Origin: Neoarius graeffei
Lineage: Eukaryota > Chordata > Actinopteri > Siluriformes > Ariidae
Direction: 5' to 3'
DNA: 64,000 nucleotides
NCBI RefSeq assembly: GCF_027579695.1
Contig: NC_083587.1
Span: 51,453,021 to 51,517,020, forward strand
Part shown: positions 13,026 to 22,215 of the stretch, one piece after another
How positions within the stretch are numbered: position 1 is the stretch's first letter
Layout of the letters: each line of letters opens with the position of its first letter
The notes under the pieces: generated by a model
Seen by the model: only the letters and a program-made list of their open reading frames with translations
Told to the model about the DNA's origin: nothing
Database searches by the model: none
Program-made: the position numbers and the translations under genes

Positions 13026-16000
13026 CAAAATACCTTGAGGTTTCAGGTCATTTACGTATGAGATATGTACATGGTCTTTGTGCATATATTTATATGTATA
13101 GGAATGTTTTAGATCTTTATGGGGAACAGATTTTCTCATGAGTATAGAATATCTGATTTTGTGGGGACATTTGGCTGGTTACTCCGAGGAAAACTGTATT
13201 TTTTCTATTAAAAAGTGCCGAAAGGAGCCCAAAAGGGAACCTTTTGGTTACCGAGGTTGGATTTCGGGTTAGATTTGGGTGTAGTATAGCATTAATTAGC
13301 TGCATATTTCAATGGAAGGTCCTCATAAGGTTAATAAGACAAGTGTGAATATGATTGTGTGTGTGTGATACCTCCGAATCCAGCAGAGCTCCAGGGCGCT
13401 TGCAGGCCACGTCAGGGCAGGTGATGGGAGTGCCAGCCCCGTCCCTTATGGCCAACTGCACATACTGACGTAAGCACTGTTAATCAGAACACAAAACACA
13501 CCGTTCACACAATTCCGTCACTCAGATAACGCTGTTTTGCCTTCTCTCGTTTTGATTGAGGTGATAATGACGAACAATGTATAAATCCAGCTTTCGGCTG
13601 CTCAGAACCTGTTTTTAACCATTACTTTATCAAAGCATCCTTGCAAGTTGAAATCCTTCAATATGTTTGCACAGTGTAACCGGTTTGGAGTGCTGGAATG
13701 TTAGGTTACAGTTTAGCAGGGTGTGTATAAGTATAGAGTGAGAGTGACATGCATTGTTTTCGTCTTAGCCATGGAGTGCTCCAGGAGTAAATCATCTTGA
13801 AAAGGACTGAAAGCACAGTTGATGCACATGCATGTACTTTATTTTGGGAACAATAGATAAAGTAGATATTTAAAATGGTATATTTTTAGAGAACACGATG
13901 ATCAGCCTGTGAATAATATTTATATGAAATTGGACATACTGGACAGCTTTTTTATTGGAACGCAATAATAAGGACTGTTAGGTTTGAGGTTTTATCTTCA
14001 CAGACAAATCATAACCCGCTCATGCACAGATCAACAACCTCAAATGGACAATATTTTCGGTGACCCCAAGCCTCTGTGTTTTGGCTTATCCTCATTATTT
14101 CCCATCATGATTGTAAATCCATGTTCATTTATTTAAAGTCTATTGTTGCACTGAGTCAGAGTTACGTACTCAGTGTTTTTGAGCAAATAGCAGAGGTGGA
14201 ACAGCTGAACTGCAGTGTGTCAGGATAGTATGTACGGTACACTTTTAACTGAAATCTACATTGTTTGAATGTGACTTGCAGTCTTCTTCTTCTTTCGGCT
14301 GCTCCTGTTTGGGGTTGCCACAGCAGATCATCCTATTTATGATCTGCATATTTGATTTGGCATAGGTTTTACCCTGGATGCCCTTCCTGACGCAACCCTC
14401 CTCAATCTATCCGGACTTGGGACCGGCATTAAGTATGCACTGGCTTGTGCAATCCTAGTGCAACCTAATCTGCATGTTTTTGAACTGTGGGGGAAACCAA
14501 AGCACCTGGAAGAAACCCACGTAGACACGGGGAGAACATGCAAACTCCACACAGAAAGGCCCTCGTCAACCATGGGGTTTGAACCCAGAACCTTCTTGCT
14601 GTGAGGCAACATGCCATTACACCACCTTGCCACCCCTGAATGTGACTTGCAGTAACAGCTCAAAAATACTGGCGCACAAATCCTGACTACATCGTTAGAG
14701 CGATATTCATAATAAGAATCTGTAAAATAAATTAATAAAATAACATAAGGAGATAATGAGTTTGACCCCATTTGTAATTCAAGTGACTCCACTGTTTGGT
14801 TTAATGAGATTCCACTTGGAGTAGAAGATGAGATGAGATGTGATGTTTTCACTTTCTCCTACTCGATAGTGAAAATGACCTGAGTCAGGGCTGCAGGACT
14901 AATCATGTTTTAATTTAGACCACTGTTTTTGGCTTCCATTATGATAATTAAACATAATGGATTCTAATACTGATGAACTGAGCTGAGTGTCCGTTATCAG
15001 TTTATTGTAACTCACAAGTTCCATGTTTATATACAGTATTTTAGAATCTCATAAAACAAAGTACATTACTGTACCTTTAGAGGTATAATGGCTTGTTACT
15101 GGGGCAGTACTCTCTAAGGTACTTATTTGTACCCTATATATACACTGCTTAGGACCATATATGTACCTTTTTGGCCTTAAAAAGGTACACATAGTTATCT
15201 TGAAGTCCAATAATGAGCCCTAGGGGTACAATAATACATTTTTAATTTCCCTGAGGGAACCCGCCCAAAGGGATCAATAAAGTTCTATCTAATCTAATCT
15301 AATCATTATTGTTGATTGTACCTTGGGGGACAGAAATGGACTCCTACTGTACCCCTATTTCTAACAGTGTAGCTCATGGGGTTTTAACTGACTGTCTGTG
15401 TTGATGGAATTGTACAATGTAGAAGAAAAGCATGTCTTTATGACTGTATTAGATAAAGAATAAAACAGTTAGGGTGTGCTGTTATAGGAAAATGATCAGT
15501 ACATGCCAGAATTCTTGTACATTAATTTACCAAAATTAACTTTTTAAAAAATATTTATTAAAGTGCTAGTCTTATGAAAATGACATCACCCCTGAAAATT
15601 ATACCTTATAAAACTAGACATGTTAAATAGTTTACTGTCTAAATTGTAAAGTAAAGTTTGGCTCTTTGAGTCCGCCATTACACAGATGCATTCCTGGTAT
15701 CTCATCTCATCTCATCTCATCATCTCTAGCCACTTTATCCTGTTCTACAGGGTCGCAGGCAAGCTGGAGCCTATCCCAGCTGACTACGGGCGAAAGGCGG
15801 GGTACACCCTGGACAAGTCGCCAGGTCATCACAGGGCTGACACATAGACACAGACAACCATTCACACTCACATTCACACCTACGGTCAATTTAGAGTCAC
15901 CAGTTAACCTAACCTGCATGTCTTTGGACTGTGGAGGAAACCGGAGCACCCGGAGGAAACCCACGCGGACAACATGCAAACTCCGCACAGAAAGGTCCTC

Positions 16001-18702
16001 GTCGACCACGGGGCTCGAACCCGGACCTTCTTGCTGTGAGGCGACAGCGCTAACCACTACACCACCATGCCGCCGCATTCCTGTATGTTGTTGTTAATTC
16101 AAAGGAAGTGACATTAACACTTGAAAGTTCACAGCATTTCTAGCTTCGTCTGCTTTGCAAAGTGTAGCACGTTTTTAAGGATTTTTTTTTTTATTCCAAA
16201 ACATAATTAAAACCAAAGCATGCTTCTTAGGACGTGTGTCGTTCAAGGCTGTTCTAGTGTAGCCAATAAAAAAAAAAGCGGAATTTTGATCCATTATAGC
16301 CCAAAGTCGGCAGGACACTTATGTTATGAATGGGTTTGATTTGTACGGACAGGACGGTTTGGTGTCTGCTTCATACATTTTGAAAAAGATAAATTTGTGA
16401 AGCAAATTCACCTTGACGGATTTGAACGATGTCTGGTACACGGAGCAGTTCCTATGATCTGGAAACAAAAGTCAGAAGCGCCATCCCAAAGAGCTCACTG
16501 CCGCACAGTAAGTGTCAAGCTTGTGTGAGGCACTTACTTTCATTTTCAGCGCTGGAGCCAGCAGAAGTGGGTGACGCGTTGTGCCGTATGCACTGTGTGC
16601 AGCGAGCGCGCAGCAGCCAGGAACTTGTTAGGGTTAACCTCCAAAACTAAGTTGCTCATAAAACTACAACCTTTTCTGATTCTAACAGTACCAATTAAGA
16701 CCATGTAGACAATTTCTATCATATTTGTTATACTTTTATCCAGTTAAATTATGTATAGTCACATTTAATGCTGTGAAGCATTCAAAATATCACTTCCATT
16801 ATAACAAATATAAACAGTCAGTCCCTTACCGGCTTCTGTTTTAATAAGAGAAAAAAAAATTAGTTTTTCATGTTACTAAGAGGCGGCACGGTGGTGTAGT
16901 GGTTAGCGCTGTCGCCTCACAGCAAGAAGGTCTGGGTTCGAGCCCCGGGGTCGGCGAGGGCCTTTCTGTGTGGAGTTTGCATGCTCTCCCCGTGTCCGCG
17001 TAGGTTTCCTCCGGGTGCTCCGGTTTCCCCCACAGTCCAAAGACATGCAGGTTAGGTTAACTGGTGACTCTAAATTGACCGTAGGTGTGAATGTGAGTGT
17101 GAATGGTTGTCTGTGTCTATGTGTCAGCCCTGTGATGACCTGGCGACTTGTCCAGGGTGTACCCCGCCTTTCGCCCGTAGTCAGCTGGGATAGGCTCCAG
17201 CTTGCCTGCGACCCTGTAGAGCAGGATAAAGCGGCTAGAGATAATGAGATGAGATGTTACTAAGAAACCACAAAACACTAAACCCTCCATCCTGAAGACT
17301 TCCGGAGCCTGGAGACTCCTTCCATAAATGCGAAATAAACATCTCCTACATATCAACAATCGGATTTTTTTTTTTTACCGTTTATGCAAGTTCCTGCATG
17401 AGATGTTACTCTAGAAACGATAACATATTATATAAAGCTCTGAGAAGCATAAAGTCTTGCAGCCGAGACTATTTTCATAGCTACTGTTTCATCAGCACCT
17501 TCTGATCAAACAGAATTGAGAATTTAAGCCTGACTGTTTAAGTCGAAAGGAGCTCCATGCTCATCTGTCTTAAAGGGCATATTCTGGATCAATTTCGTGT
17601 ATTTTTTATATGAAAGTATGTCCCTTTACACACTCATCCAGAAGGGTAATTTTGCACAAGGCCATCTGTCTACAGCAGAAAAAAATAAAATAACAAAACG
17701 CGTCTGGAAAAATACCGAGGGAGTCTGGAGCCAGATTTGTGACGTCACCTGCGGAAGCGCCAGCAGGCTGCGCGAGCTTTGCACGGTTTCAGTGCACAGC
17801 CTGTGTAGACCAAGCGCTCCCATTTCTCTCTCATTGTCCAGTCTTTTGGGAAACGATGAGTACTAATCCCATCAAGATTGGCGTTGTTACACCCTCCTAC
17901 GATACATCTGTTAACCATTTTAATAATTACACGATAACGTTGAAGAAATTTGCAGAAAACCACCAGGTCGTTTTCTCATAAACAAACCAGCGCTGACGTA
18001 GGATTCAGAGGGAGGCGTCCCGCAGATGACGTCACGAAAATCAGTGTTTGCCGGGAAATCCAAATGCCAAGTTTTTTCAGAGGCAGACCAGTTCGCCTCA
18101 AATGGCTTGATTTCAACTGAATTTTTCTGGTATTGCACAAGGTAAAAAAAAATTGCAGAGAATGCAGAATGTTACAGATATTTGACCAAAGTTTAATATA
18201 AAGTAGAAGAATTACATTGATCTTGCTCCTGAATTTACCCGGGATATTCCCTTTAAGTGACAGTTGCCTGCAGGGGGTGGCTTTTTTATTTAGCATCTAA
18301 AGCAAAGGAATATAGGCTTATGTACAAACATAAGCAAAGGTTTTAATTGTATGGTGTCTATAAAGGATTTCAGCCATCCAGGTCATTTTGAATGTCTAGT
18401 ATTAGTGAGTCAAGGTGTTATAACCTTGTTATGTTATAAACCAAGTGGCTCCTTGCATGTCAATGTGCTTCGTATCACCACAATGTCAGTAAAGGAGTCG
18501 CTCGCATTTGCATTCAATCCAAACTCTTTCCCAGGGGCTGAATCTGAGGACGTCTAAGACTTCATGTGCTCACCTGGGTACAGAACACGCAGTCACAGGA
18601 GCGTAACGTGCTCGTCTCTGGTGCAGGACAGTCACTCAAACACAGTTTGCAATAAACTGTAGCCTCTGCTGTCTGGATGGAGGAGTCTGAGACATCGGCC
18701 AT
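2990..18702 (-). CDS. rnf144b: RNF144B-like RBR E3 ubiquitin ligase, six coding exons, C-terminus missing
   Basis: Six minus-strand exons splice in phase (18702-18574, 13476-13372, 12680-12620, 5912-5705, 3317-3173, 3079-2990) to 738 nt, 246 codons. Family knowledge: RBR ligases take ubiquitin from E2 onto a RING2 cysteine before transfer; RNF144B is a p53-inducible, membrane-anchored member. Seen: RING1 with CKLC near residues 18-21 and the CDCVFC cluster 36-41; IBR with WCP near 108-110 and CPTC/FCFTC pairs; RING2 with CPKC 182-185, putative catalytic Cys195 in NQGC, and FCWYC 207-211; then the conserved [18 protein letters not shown] block. RING2 reads LQNLD and MWNRTQ, as in RNF144B rather than RNF144A. 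The human protein is about 303 residues, so roughly 50-60 residues with the transmembrane segment lie in an exon not found here, presumably below position 1. The start has a strong context (A at -3, G at +4). Confidence 0.93.
3173..3317 (-). CDS. rnf144b: rnf144b coding exon 5 (RING2)
   Basis: 145 nt preceded by a pyrimidine-rich tract ending TACAG and followed by donor GTAAGC at 3172. It completes the serine codon split with the previous exon and encodes RING2, including CPKC, the putative catalytic cysteine in NQGC and FCWYC. The intron to exon 6 is only 93 bp. Confidence 0.93.
3576..4448. mobile_element. TTAA-target MITE (Kolobok/T2-like) with SINE inside
   Basis: Bounded by TTAA at 3576-3579 and 4445-4448. 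Inverted ends read TTAAAGGTGACATATTAT on the left and, reversed, TTAAAGGGAACATATTAT on the right. TTAAAGG ends and TTAA targets are typical of the Kolobok/T2 group described in vertebrates; assignment is by resemblance. A SINE lies inside at 3623-3999. Confidence 0.8.
3623..3999 (-). mobile_element. tRNA-derived SINE, ATGG-tail type
   Basis: Complete minus-strand copy, tail CCATCCATTATCTG at left, head at right. Flanked by the 11-bp duplication GACGCAGTTCC at 3612-3622 and 4000-4010. Confidence 0.93.
4620..5393 (+). mobile_element. Rex3-like non-LTR retrotransposon, 3' end
   Basis: Typical 5'-truncated LINE. The reverse-transcriptase C-terminus is readable in 4822-5367 ([69 protein letters not shown]) and breaks frame just after. 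A poly-G run at 4729-4750 interrupts the upstream part. The 3' end is GGATAAGCAGTAGAAG then (ATGG)n, as described for Rex3-type elements. Confidence 0.82.
4822..5367 (+). pseudogene. Rex3-like reverse transcriptase C-terminal fragment
   Basis: Open for about 180 residues. After the conserved RDYISRLAW the frame shifts: the expected glutamate-rich end ([19 protein letters not shown]) is read in the next frame at about 5260-5358. No catalytic YADD region remains. Confidence 0.8.
5705..5912 (-). CDS. rnf144b: rnf144b coding exon 4 (IBR domain)
   Basis: 208 nt with acceptor CTCTTAG and donor GTTACT (a GT donor of weak consensus). It encodes [11 protein letters not shown] followed by paired cysteines of the in-between-RING zinc domain (CPTCHG, FCFTCK) and ends in a linker PAND before RING2. 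Its phases join exon 3 (one base carried over) and exon 5 (two bases carried over). Confidence 0.9.
6012..6234 (-). mobile_element. tRNA-derived SINE, head missing
   Basis: Minus-strand copy with a CATCC/CATCT mixed tail at left; the sequence stops inside the central core after AGCCACCAATTAGCCT, so the promoter head is absent. Consistent with 5' truncation at insertion. Confidence 0.88.
6467..8076 (-). mobile_element. Full-length Tc1-family transposon
   Basis: 1610 bp flanked by TA on both sides (6465-6466, 8077-8078). Ends CAGTGGTGCTTGGAAGTTTG and, reversed, CAGTGGTGCTTGAAAGTTTG. The inverted repeats are about 210 bp. The transposase is on the minus strand. From memory, the ends match a Tc1 family widespread in fish. 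Confidence 0.95.
6687..7708 (-). pseudogene. Tc1 transposase, disrupted
   Basis: Starts [14 protein letters not shown] at 7708. A helix-turn-helix region ([21 protein letters not shown]), the first catalytic Asp in [17 protein letters not shown] and, further on, [16 protein letters not shown] are all visible, but in at least three broken frames: breaks near 7529, a stop around 7445, and loss of phase around 7000-7050 where the second Asp should lie. It cannot make an intact enzyme. Confidence 0.93.
8528..8560. repeat. (GT)n microsatellite
   Basis: Run of GT dinucleotides followed by GAGAGGGAGA. Confidence 0.95.
8812..8990. repeat. (CATT)n run and old SINE scrap
   Basis: CATT repeats at 8814-8846, then AGAGCTTATCCTGGGAACACTAGG and AATACACCCTGGATG, resembling the tail half of a fish SINE in reverse orientation. 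Strongly decayed. Confidence 0.5.
8990..9295 (+). mobile_element. LINE reverse-transcriptase C-terminal scrap
   Basis: Broken plus-strand frames spell VHTYK.L for [27 protein letters not shown] and EEAEVLW..., the pattern of a non-LTR retrotransposon just after the palm domain ([15 protein letters not shown]). Several stops; inactive. Confidence 0.6.
9342..9723 (+). mobile_element. tRNA-derived SINE, GAGAT-tail type
   Basis: Complete copy from GGGCGGCACGGTGGTGTAG to (GATGA)n. Flanked by the 12-bp duplication ACATACATAACC at 9330-9341 and 9724-9735. Confidence 0.95.
9736..10075 (+). repeat. Two tandem units of a fish interspersed repeat
   Basis: Two related units, each with CCATGG..C.CCTTTCCTCAAAAT, CATCAAAAT.TGTTCACTACTTTT and GAGTTAC.TTGGGAACA. 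The second ends in GACAAACAAACAAA and AACATAACCTCC. Likely non-coding element arms. Confidence 0.55.
10129..10637. mobile_element. Non-autonomous DNA element (MITE), unclassified
   Basis: Inverted ends ACCCCCTTTCCACCAA and TTGGTGGAAAGGGGG flank about 510 bp without coding. Several internal GAACCAG/CTGGTTC motifs near both ends are also inverted. The target duplication is unclear because of the poly-C/poly-G ends. Confidence 0.7.
10700..11360 (+). repeat. LINE 3' untranslated tail and SINE scrap
   Basis: 10700-11165 reads like a LINE 3' end: TTCATTCCGCTTTTCACAGG, then CACCTGGGATAAATAAATTC and a (TCTTA)n tail. 11190-11350 then resembles a decayed SINE (CACACCTACGGGCAACTTTA, GAATGAATGAATAA). 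Confidence 0.55.
11380..12262 (-). mobile_element. Strongly decayed Tc1-family copy
   Basis: The minus strand contains AAACATGGTGGTGGCAGCAT (KHGGGSI motif), and the surrounding text parallels other Tc1 elements. The TIR-like end TATATCCACTGTA is at 12250-12262. All frames are broken. Confidence 0.6.
12620..12680 (-). CDS. rnf144b: rnf144b coding exon 3
   Basis: 61-nt exon between acceptor GCACACAG and donor GTATGTAC. It encodes [20 protein letters not shown] plus the first base of Gly99, matching the RNF144 linker that normally reads [11 protein letters not shown]. Confidence 0.92.
12984..13022. repeat. (AAT)n microsatellite
   Basis: About 12 AAT units in an rnf144b intron. Confidence 0.95.
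13372..13476 (-). CDS. rnf144b: rnf144b coding exon 2 (end of RING1)
   Basis: 105 nt, phase 0 at both ends, acceptor TTAACAG and donor GTATCA. It encodes [13 protein letters not shown], then ITCPD and a further cysteine, the second half of RING1. Confidence 0.93.
13480..14265. other. rnf144b intron, nothing recognised
   Basis: AT-rich intronic sequence between coding exons 1 and 2 with no repeat family I can name. Confidence 0.5.
14283..14636 (-). mobile_element. Second tRNA-derived SINE family
   Basis: The head and core are as in the common SINE, but the 3' part differs: TTCTTTCGGCTGCTCCTGTT and GGGTTGCCACAGCAGATCAT, a tail type seen in several fish SINEs. Flanked by a 17-bp duplication TGAATGTGACTTGCAGT at 14266-14282 and 14637-14653. 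Confidence 0.9.
15035..15369. mobile_element. Tc1/mariner-type MITE with LINE tail inside
   Basis: TA-flanked with imperfect ends TACAGTATTTTAGAA and TTCTAACAGTGTA. Rich in GGTAC motifs. At 15240-15304 it holds AATTTCCCTGAGGGAACCC to (TCTAA)n, the tail of a LINE or SINE. Confidence 0.55.
15697..16074 (-). mobile_element. tRNA-derived SINE, GAGAT-tail type
   Basis: Complete minus-strand copy. 9-bp duplication GCATTCCTG at 15688-15696 and 16075-16083. A small deletion lies within the head. Confidence 0.93.
16160..16870. other. Unassigned sequence with one exon-like ORF
   Basis: 16429-16511 is an open frame [15 protein letters not shown]... ending in a donor-like GTAAGTG at 16508. Nothing links it to a known gene; it may be a transposon first exon or chance. 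Confidence 0.3.
16882..17254 (+). mobile_element. tRNA-derived SINE, GAGAT-tail type
   Basis: Complete, near-consensus copy. 11-bp duplication TGTTACTAAGA at 16871-16881 and 17255-17265. Confidence 0.95.
17570..18256. mobile_element. Kolobok-like TTAA element carrying a THAP fragment
   Basis: Bounded by TTAA at 17570-17573 and 18253-18256. The ends are imperfect inverted repeats (TTAAAGGGCATATTC against TTAAAGGGAATATCC). The interior has a THAP-domain reading frame on the minus strand (17918-17745). Kolobok elements are known for TTAA targets and THAP-bearing proteins; assignment here is inference from these three traits. Confidence 0.78.
17745..17918 (-). pseudogene. THAP zinc-finger domain fragment
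   Basis: Reads [12 protein letters not shown] then [10 protein letters not shown] and [11 protein letters not shown]: the C-x4-C pair, HRFP block and conserved tryptophan of the C2CH THAP DNA-binding fold. Only the first part of the domain is present; no transposase catalytic region follows. Confidence 0.8.
18574..18702 (-). CDS. rnf144b: rnf144b coding exon 1 with start codon
   Basis: 43 codons from MADVSDSS to CVFCTQ, donor GTGAGC at 18573. It holds the first RING1 cysteines. The start follows a short CAG repeat and has A at -3 and G at +4. The N-terminal lead is shorter than in human RNF144B. Confidence 0.92.
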
Positions 18703-18719
18703 GCTGCTGCTGCTGTAAT

Positions 18720-18761
18720 TCAGTCCCTCAGCTTGAGAAATAATGGAGTGATGTCCTCCAT
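18720..18761 (-). promoter_or_regulatory. 13-codon upstream ORF in rnf144b 5' leader
   Basis: The exon holding the rnf144b start appears to begin at 18765 after the acceptor CCTTCAG. Within four bases there is an ATG opening a 13-codon ORF (MEDITPLFLKLRD) whose stop ends 17 nt before the main ATG. Such uORFs commonly lower translation of the main frame; its use here is inference. Confidence 0.6.
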
Positions 18762-19315
18762 TTTCCTGAAGGACACAGAACGAGAGAAAGTATGAGTATG
18801 AATGAGGCTTGGACAGCAGTCAGATTTGTATTTTGTGGAAATTATAGATCACCTTTAACTGTTTAAACAAAAAAGGAAAACTCCACCCTGAATCACTTGC
18901 ATATTAATCTTTATCATTAACACGTGATCTTCCCTCGCGTTCAAGAGTCATTTTGTAATGAAATTCTGCCTTTTGGTTACTTTCATTTTGGCTCATGCTT
19001 GACATGCCATTTGACTACCTGCCATTTGTTAGCGCTGCTAGTGCAATTTAGCCCAAACTGCATCTCTAACTAAATAGAATGATGCAGCAGCGCTTTAGTC
19101 CTTTAGTCTATCCAACCCTCTCACGTCCTCATCTGCAGATCAGCTTCCAAATCTTCACCATTTGTGCTGATCCTACCTGACATCTCGTAGAGAGATCAAT
19201 AACTAGCCGAACACACTCTCTCACTCAGTGAAACTGTGACGTCATGTCAGTGAAGTCTGACCATTATCCCTAGAATATTTTATCCTGTTAAACAGGACTG
19301 TAAGTGCACTAGATA

Positions 19316-19515
19316 TTACACTGCATTCCAGGCATTTAGCAGACACTTGTATCTAGTGTGACGTACAACATATCCAGGGCAGCCTGGGGAGCAGTTGGAG
19401 ATTCGGTGCCTTGCTCAAGGGCATTTCAACCATTCCTGCTGGGCCAGGAAATCGAACCAGCAACCTTTTGGTCCCCAAGCTGCTTCTCTAACCATTAGGC
19501 CATGGCTTCCCCACG
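19316..19515 (-). mobile_element. tRNA-derived SINE of a third family
   Basis: On the minus strand: GGCCTAATGGTTAGAGAAGC, GGTTCGATTTCC (B-box-like), GCAGTTGGAGATTCGG region, and the 3' part with GTCTGCTAAATGCC, a common fish SINE tail. Somewhat decayed. Confidence 0.78.
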
Positions 19516-19906
19516 GATAAGGATATGAATAAGTACATAAGACATTTTGCTTGGATGGAATATTGCCATCAAACCAATTTTGGCCACAACTGCCGAATCA
19601 GTAGATCATATTTCATGCAGCTAAAACATGTCTTGTTGACTGACATGAAACAGATCTGGCACATGATGCGAGAACACAATTTGCCCAAAGCATATAGTGG
19701 TCATTACTGTGGCATTTTGCACCACTTGAAAACAGGAAAAGACAGCTCAGATCTGTATCAATGTATCAGTCAGAGCTCTGTACTGGTATTGTGCTGAAGA
19801 TAATAAAAATGGGATCAATGAGTCACTAAAGTTGACTAGCTGACAATGACACTGATACTGTAACAGGAAAGACTAAAGAAGCTAAGGACAGTAAAGTGAT
19901 AGATAG

Positions 19907-19908
<2 letters not shown>

Positions 19909-19994
<86 letters not shown>
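19909..19994. repeat. (GATA)n microsatellite
   Basis: About 21 GATA tetramers in rnf144b intron 1. Confidence 0.97.
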
Positions 19995-20288
19995 CAAACA
20001 TTAGAGTGTTTCTTTTTTTCAGAAATACGGTAGAGACTACAGATCACGGGCGATTGCTCTAGGACAACGAGGGAGGCTCAGCCTCCTCTAAAAATGACGA
20101 ACATCGTGTAGGATGAATTGCGCTAGGCTTATGTTATAGCCGACCTTATAACATTGCTATTTCAGATCCAGAATCATAGAAATATATGTGCTTAACCCAA
20201 CTACAGTGCGAAATCATTCCATTATAACTTTCCCCAGTTCACCTAATGTGCGCGTGAGTTTTTCCCCCTCGTGACAGCGCGATGCAGC

Positions 20289-20510
20289 CCAGCCTCAGTG
20301 GACTTCAATGGCATTTGGGAGCTATGCGCTTTTCAATCTCAAAATGCAAGACGATTATTGGACAAATACTACGAAAACGCCCGCCCCACAGACTCCCAGC
20401 CTCAGTGGACTTCAATGGCATTTGGGAGCGATGCACTTTTCAATCTCAAAATGCAAGACGGTTATTGGACAAATACTGCGAAAATGCCCGCCCACGGACT
20501 CCGAGCCTCA
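20289..20510 (+). repeat. Tandem duplication, two 113-bp units, in hAT leader
   Basis: The unit running from AGCCTCAGTGGACTTCAATG to the CCCGCC end is repeated twice with a few mismatches (boundary near 20398/20399). It lies 5' of the hAT reading frame, where the element's promoter should be. Confidence 0.9.
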
Positions 20511-20865
20511 CAGTGGGAGGGACATGGCAGTTTCCACGAGGAGACTGGTGATTGGTGAAAGTGGCCGGATATTTTCTTTGATTGACAGCTCGTTTCAAAT
20601 ATAGACAGGCAGCGGTGAATTTCAGTTCAGTCCCATGCGGATTCGCAAGTGCTGTGGTGTATTGTAAGAGATCAGCTTACATTTCGATTTCATTCATTAC
20701 ATACGGTTTCTACCAGCTTTTTTAGTTTGTATATATTTTCATTGTAAATAGAGTGTAAATATAGTGTTGTCAAGTTTGCTATCTTAGTTCCAGAAATTTC
20801 GTTTATTTGAGTGACTGAACTTGAACTTGAGGGGGCTAGTCAGCTAGCAAGAAAGCTGCGCACGG

Positions 20866-21069
20866 ATGCCAAGCATTGCTGATTTAATTTTGGCGAAGCC
20901 ATTTGCCAGTCTTCCTTTCGAGGAAAAAATTAAAATTAAAGAGCAGGGTAGACCAACGCCTCAAATTGACTTGGTGAAAAAGGTAGGGAATAATACTTGC
21001 TCCTTTCAGCTCTCCTGGTACGAGAAAGTGAATTGGCTAACAGCAAGTGACCCACATCAACAACAGTAA
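20866..21069 (+). pseudogene. hAT transposase N-terminus (TTF-type zinc-finger start)
   Basis: 67 residues starting MPSIADLILAKPF, with FEEKIKIKEQGRPTPQIDL and SFQLSWYEKVNWLTASD, the lead-in to the TTF-type zinc finger of ZMYM/hAT transposases. It stops before the zinc-binding cysteines; the rest is deleted. Confidence 0.8.
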
Positions 21070-22215
21070 ATAGGCTACTTTAGTAATATGTCATGGATGG
21101 ACCAAAAATATAGAATCAATTTAAAATGTTTATGCTGAGTATATTATATTGGAATATATATTTTTCTGGATATGAATTAAACACAGCTACAATTTGGAAA
21201 ACATTTTTAAACAAAAACACAGCCGAGAACATTTCACACTACAGACCTGGATTAAAAGTGAAGGGTTATCAAAATTGTCAATAAAACATTTCTCAGTCAA
21301 AATAAGTAAAATATAGGGAAAGTGTCATTGAATGAAATGTGTGGTACCCAGCTCTATGTTTGGCTCCCCAAGGTCAGTGCTTGTGCCTATTCCAGAACAC
21401 TCTGCTGTTACTGCTGAGGTTCCTGACAAAGAGCTGCTTTCAATAATGATCAATTTTTAAACAACATGCCACAATTTTAAAATATAAAATGTTAAAATAT
21501 ACCCCCCCAACATCATGTATATTGGACAGTAGGCTAATGGGCCAAAAGAACCTGTTATTTCACAGTTTGTGACCCTGCCAACAATCAGCCAGATCAGAGG
21601 CAAGAGTATGGGCAAAATTGATGTGTTTTTTCTTTTTTCTTTTAAAATCTGGAAATATCGTAACCGACCAGCCTCCCCTGTTTGAAAGACTACCAGCCGC
21701 CACTGCTACAGATTGAGCAGTATAGTAAGGATACTATGTACAAAATTTACCTATTTATGACTTAAAAACTGGATATTCTTTTATTTGACCTTATAAAATT
21801 GCTAGCATTAATCCCTTCTAGTCTCAGCTTGTTATTCATATGTATTATCTATTTTAAAGCATATTATTCAGTAGCTAGAATGAAACGTGTGTATTTACAA
21901 GGGTGAGGAATGTAAATCCAGACCTGTGGACTTCTGGGATTATAAAGGGCTTAAACAGGGATTTAATGATGTCATTCTTCGTTCCATCTGGCCACAGCAC
22001 CAGATTTCCTTCTTATCTAATGAACTGAATGCTGAAATCAGGTGGTGTTGTTGCAGAAACAAATATATGTGGCCCACACACTAAGCAGGTTGGACTTCCC
22101 TCATGACCATCATATGGCTGTTTTGCCACCTTTCCTTTAAAAAAAACAAACACAGACATATGCACAGGTTCTAAGAAAGTAAGTGTGCACCAAAAAAATG
22201 GTGTTTGTACAATAA

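Larger units (their letters stand above)
20045..21705 (+). mobile_element. hAT transposon deletion derivative
   Basis: 1661 bp bounded by the 8-bp duplication CTACAGAT at 20037-20044 and 21706-21713, the hAT hallmark. Ends CACGGGCG and, reversed, CAGTGGCGGCTGG; both have a nearby GGGAGGCT motif. Encodes a truncated protein at 20866-21069. Confidence 0.9.

Noticed and set aside
17976..18296. Coding on minus strand
   Set aside because: It spans the right border of the TTAA element and lacks family resemblance.
19525..19797. 90-codon ORF (MNKYIRHFAWMEYCHQ)
   Set aside because: No family resemblance, no splice or promoter context, inside an rnf144b intron.
20271..20604. Three overlapping plus-strand frames as genes
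   Set aside because: They come from a 113-bp tandem duplication whose length lets several frames stay open; no family match.
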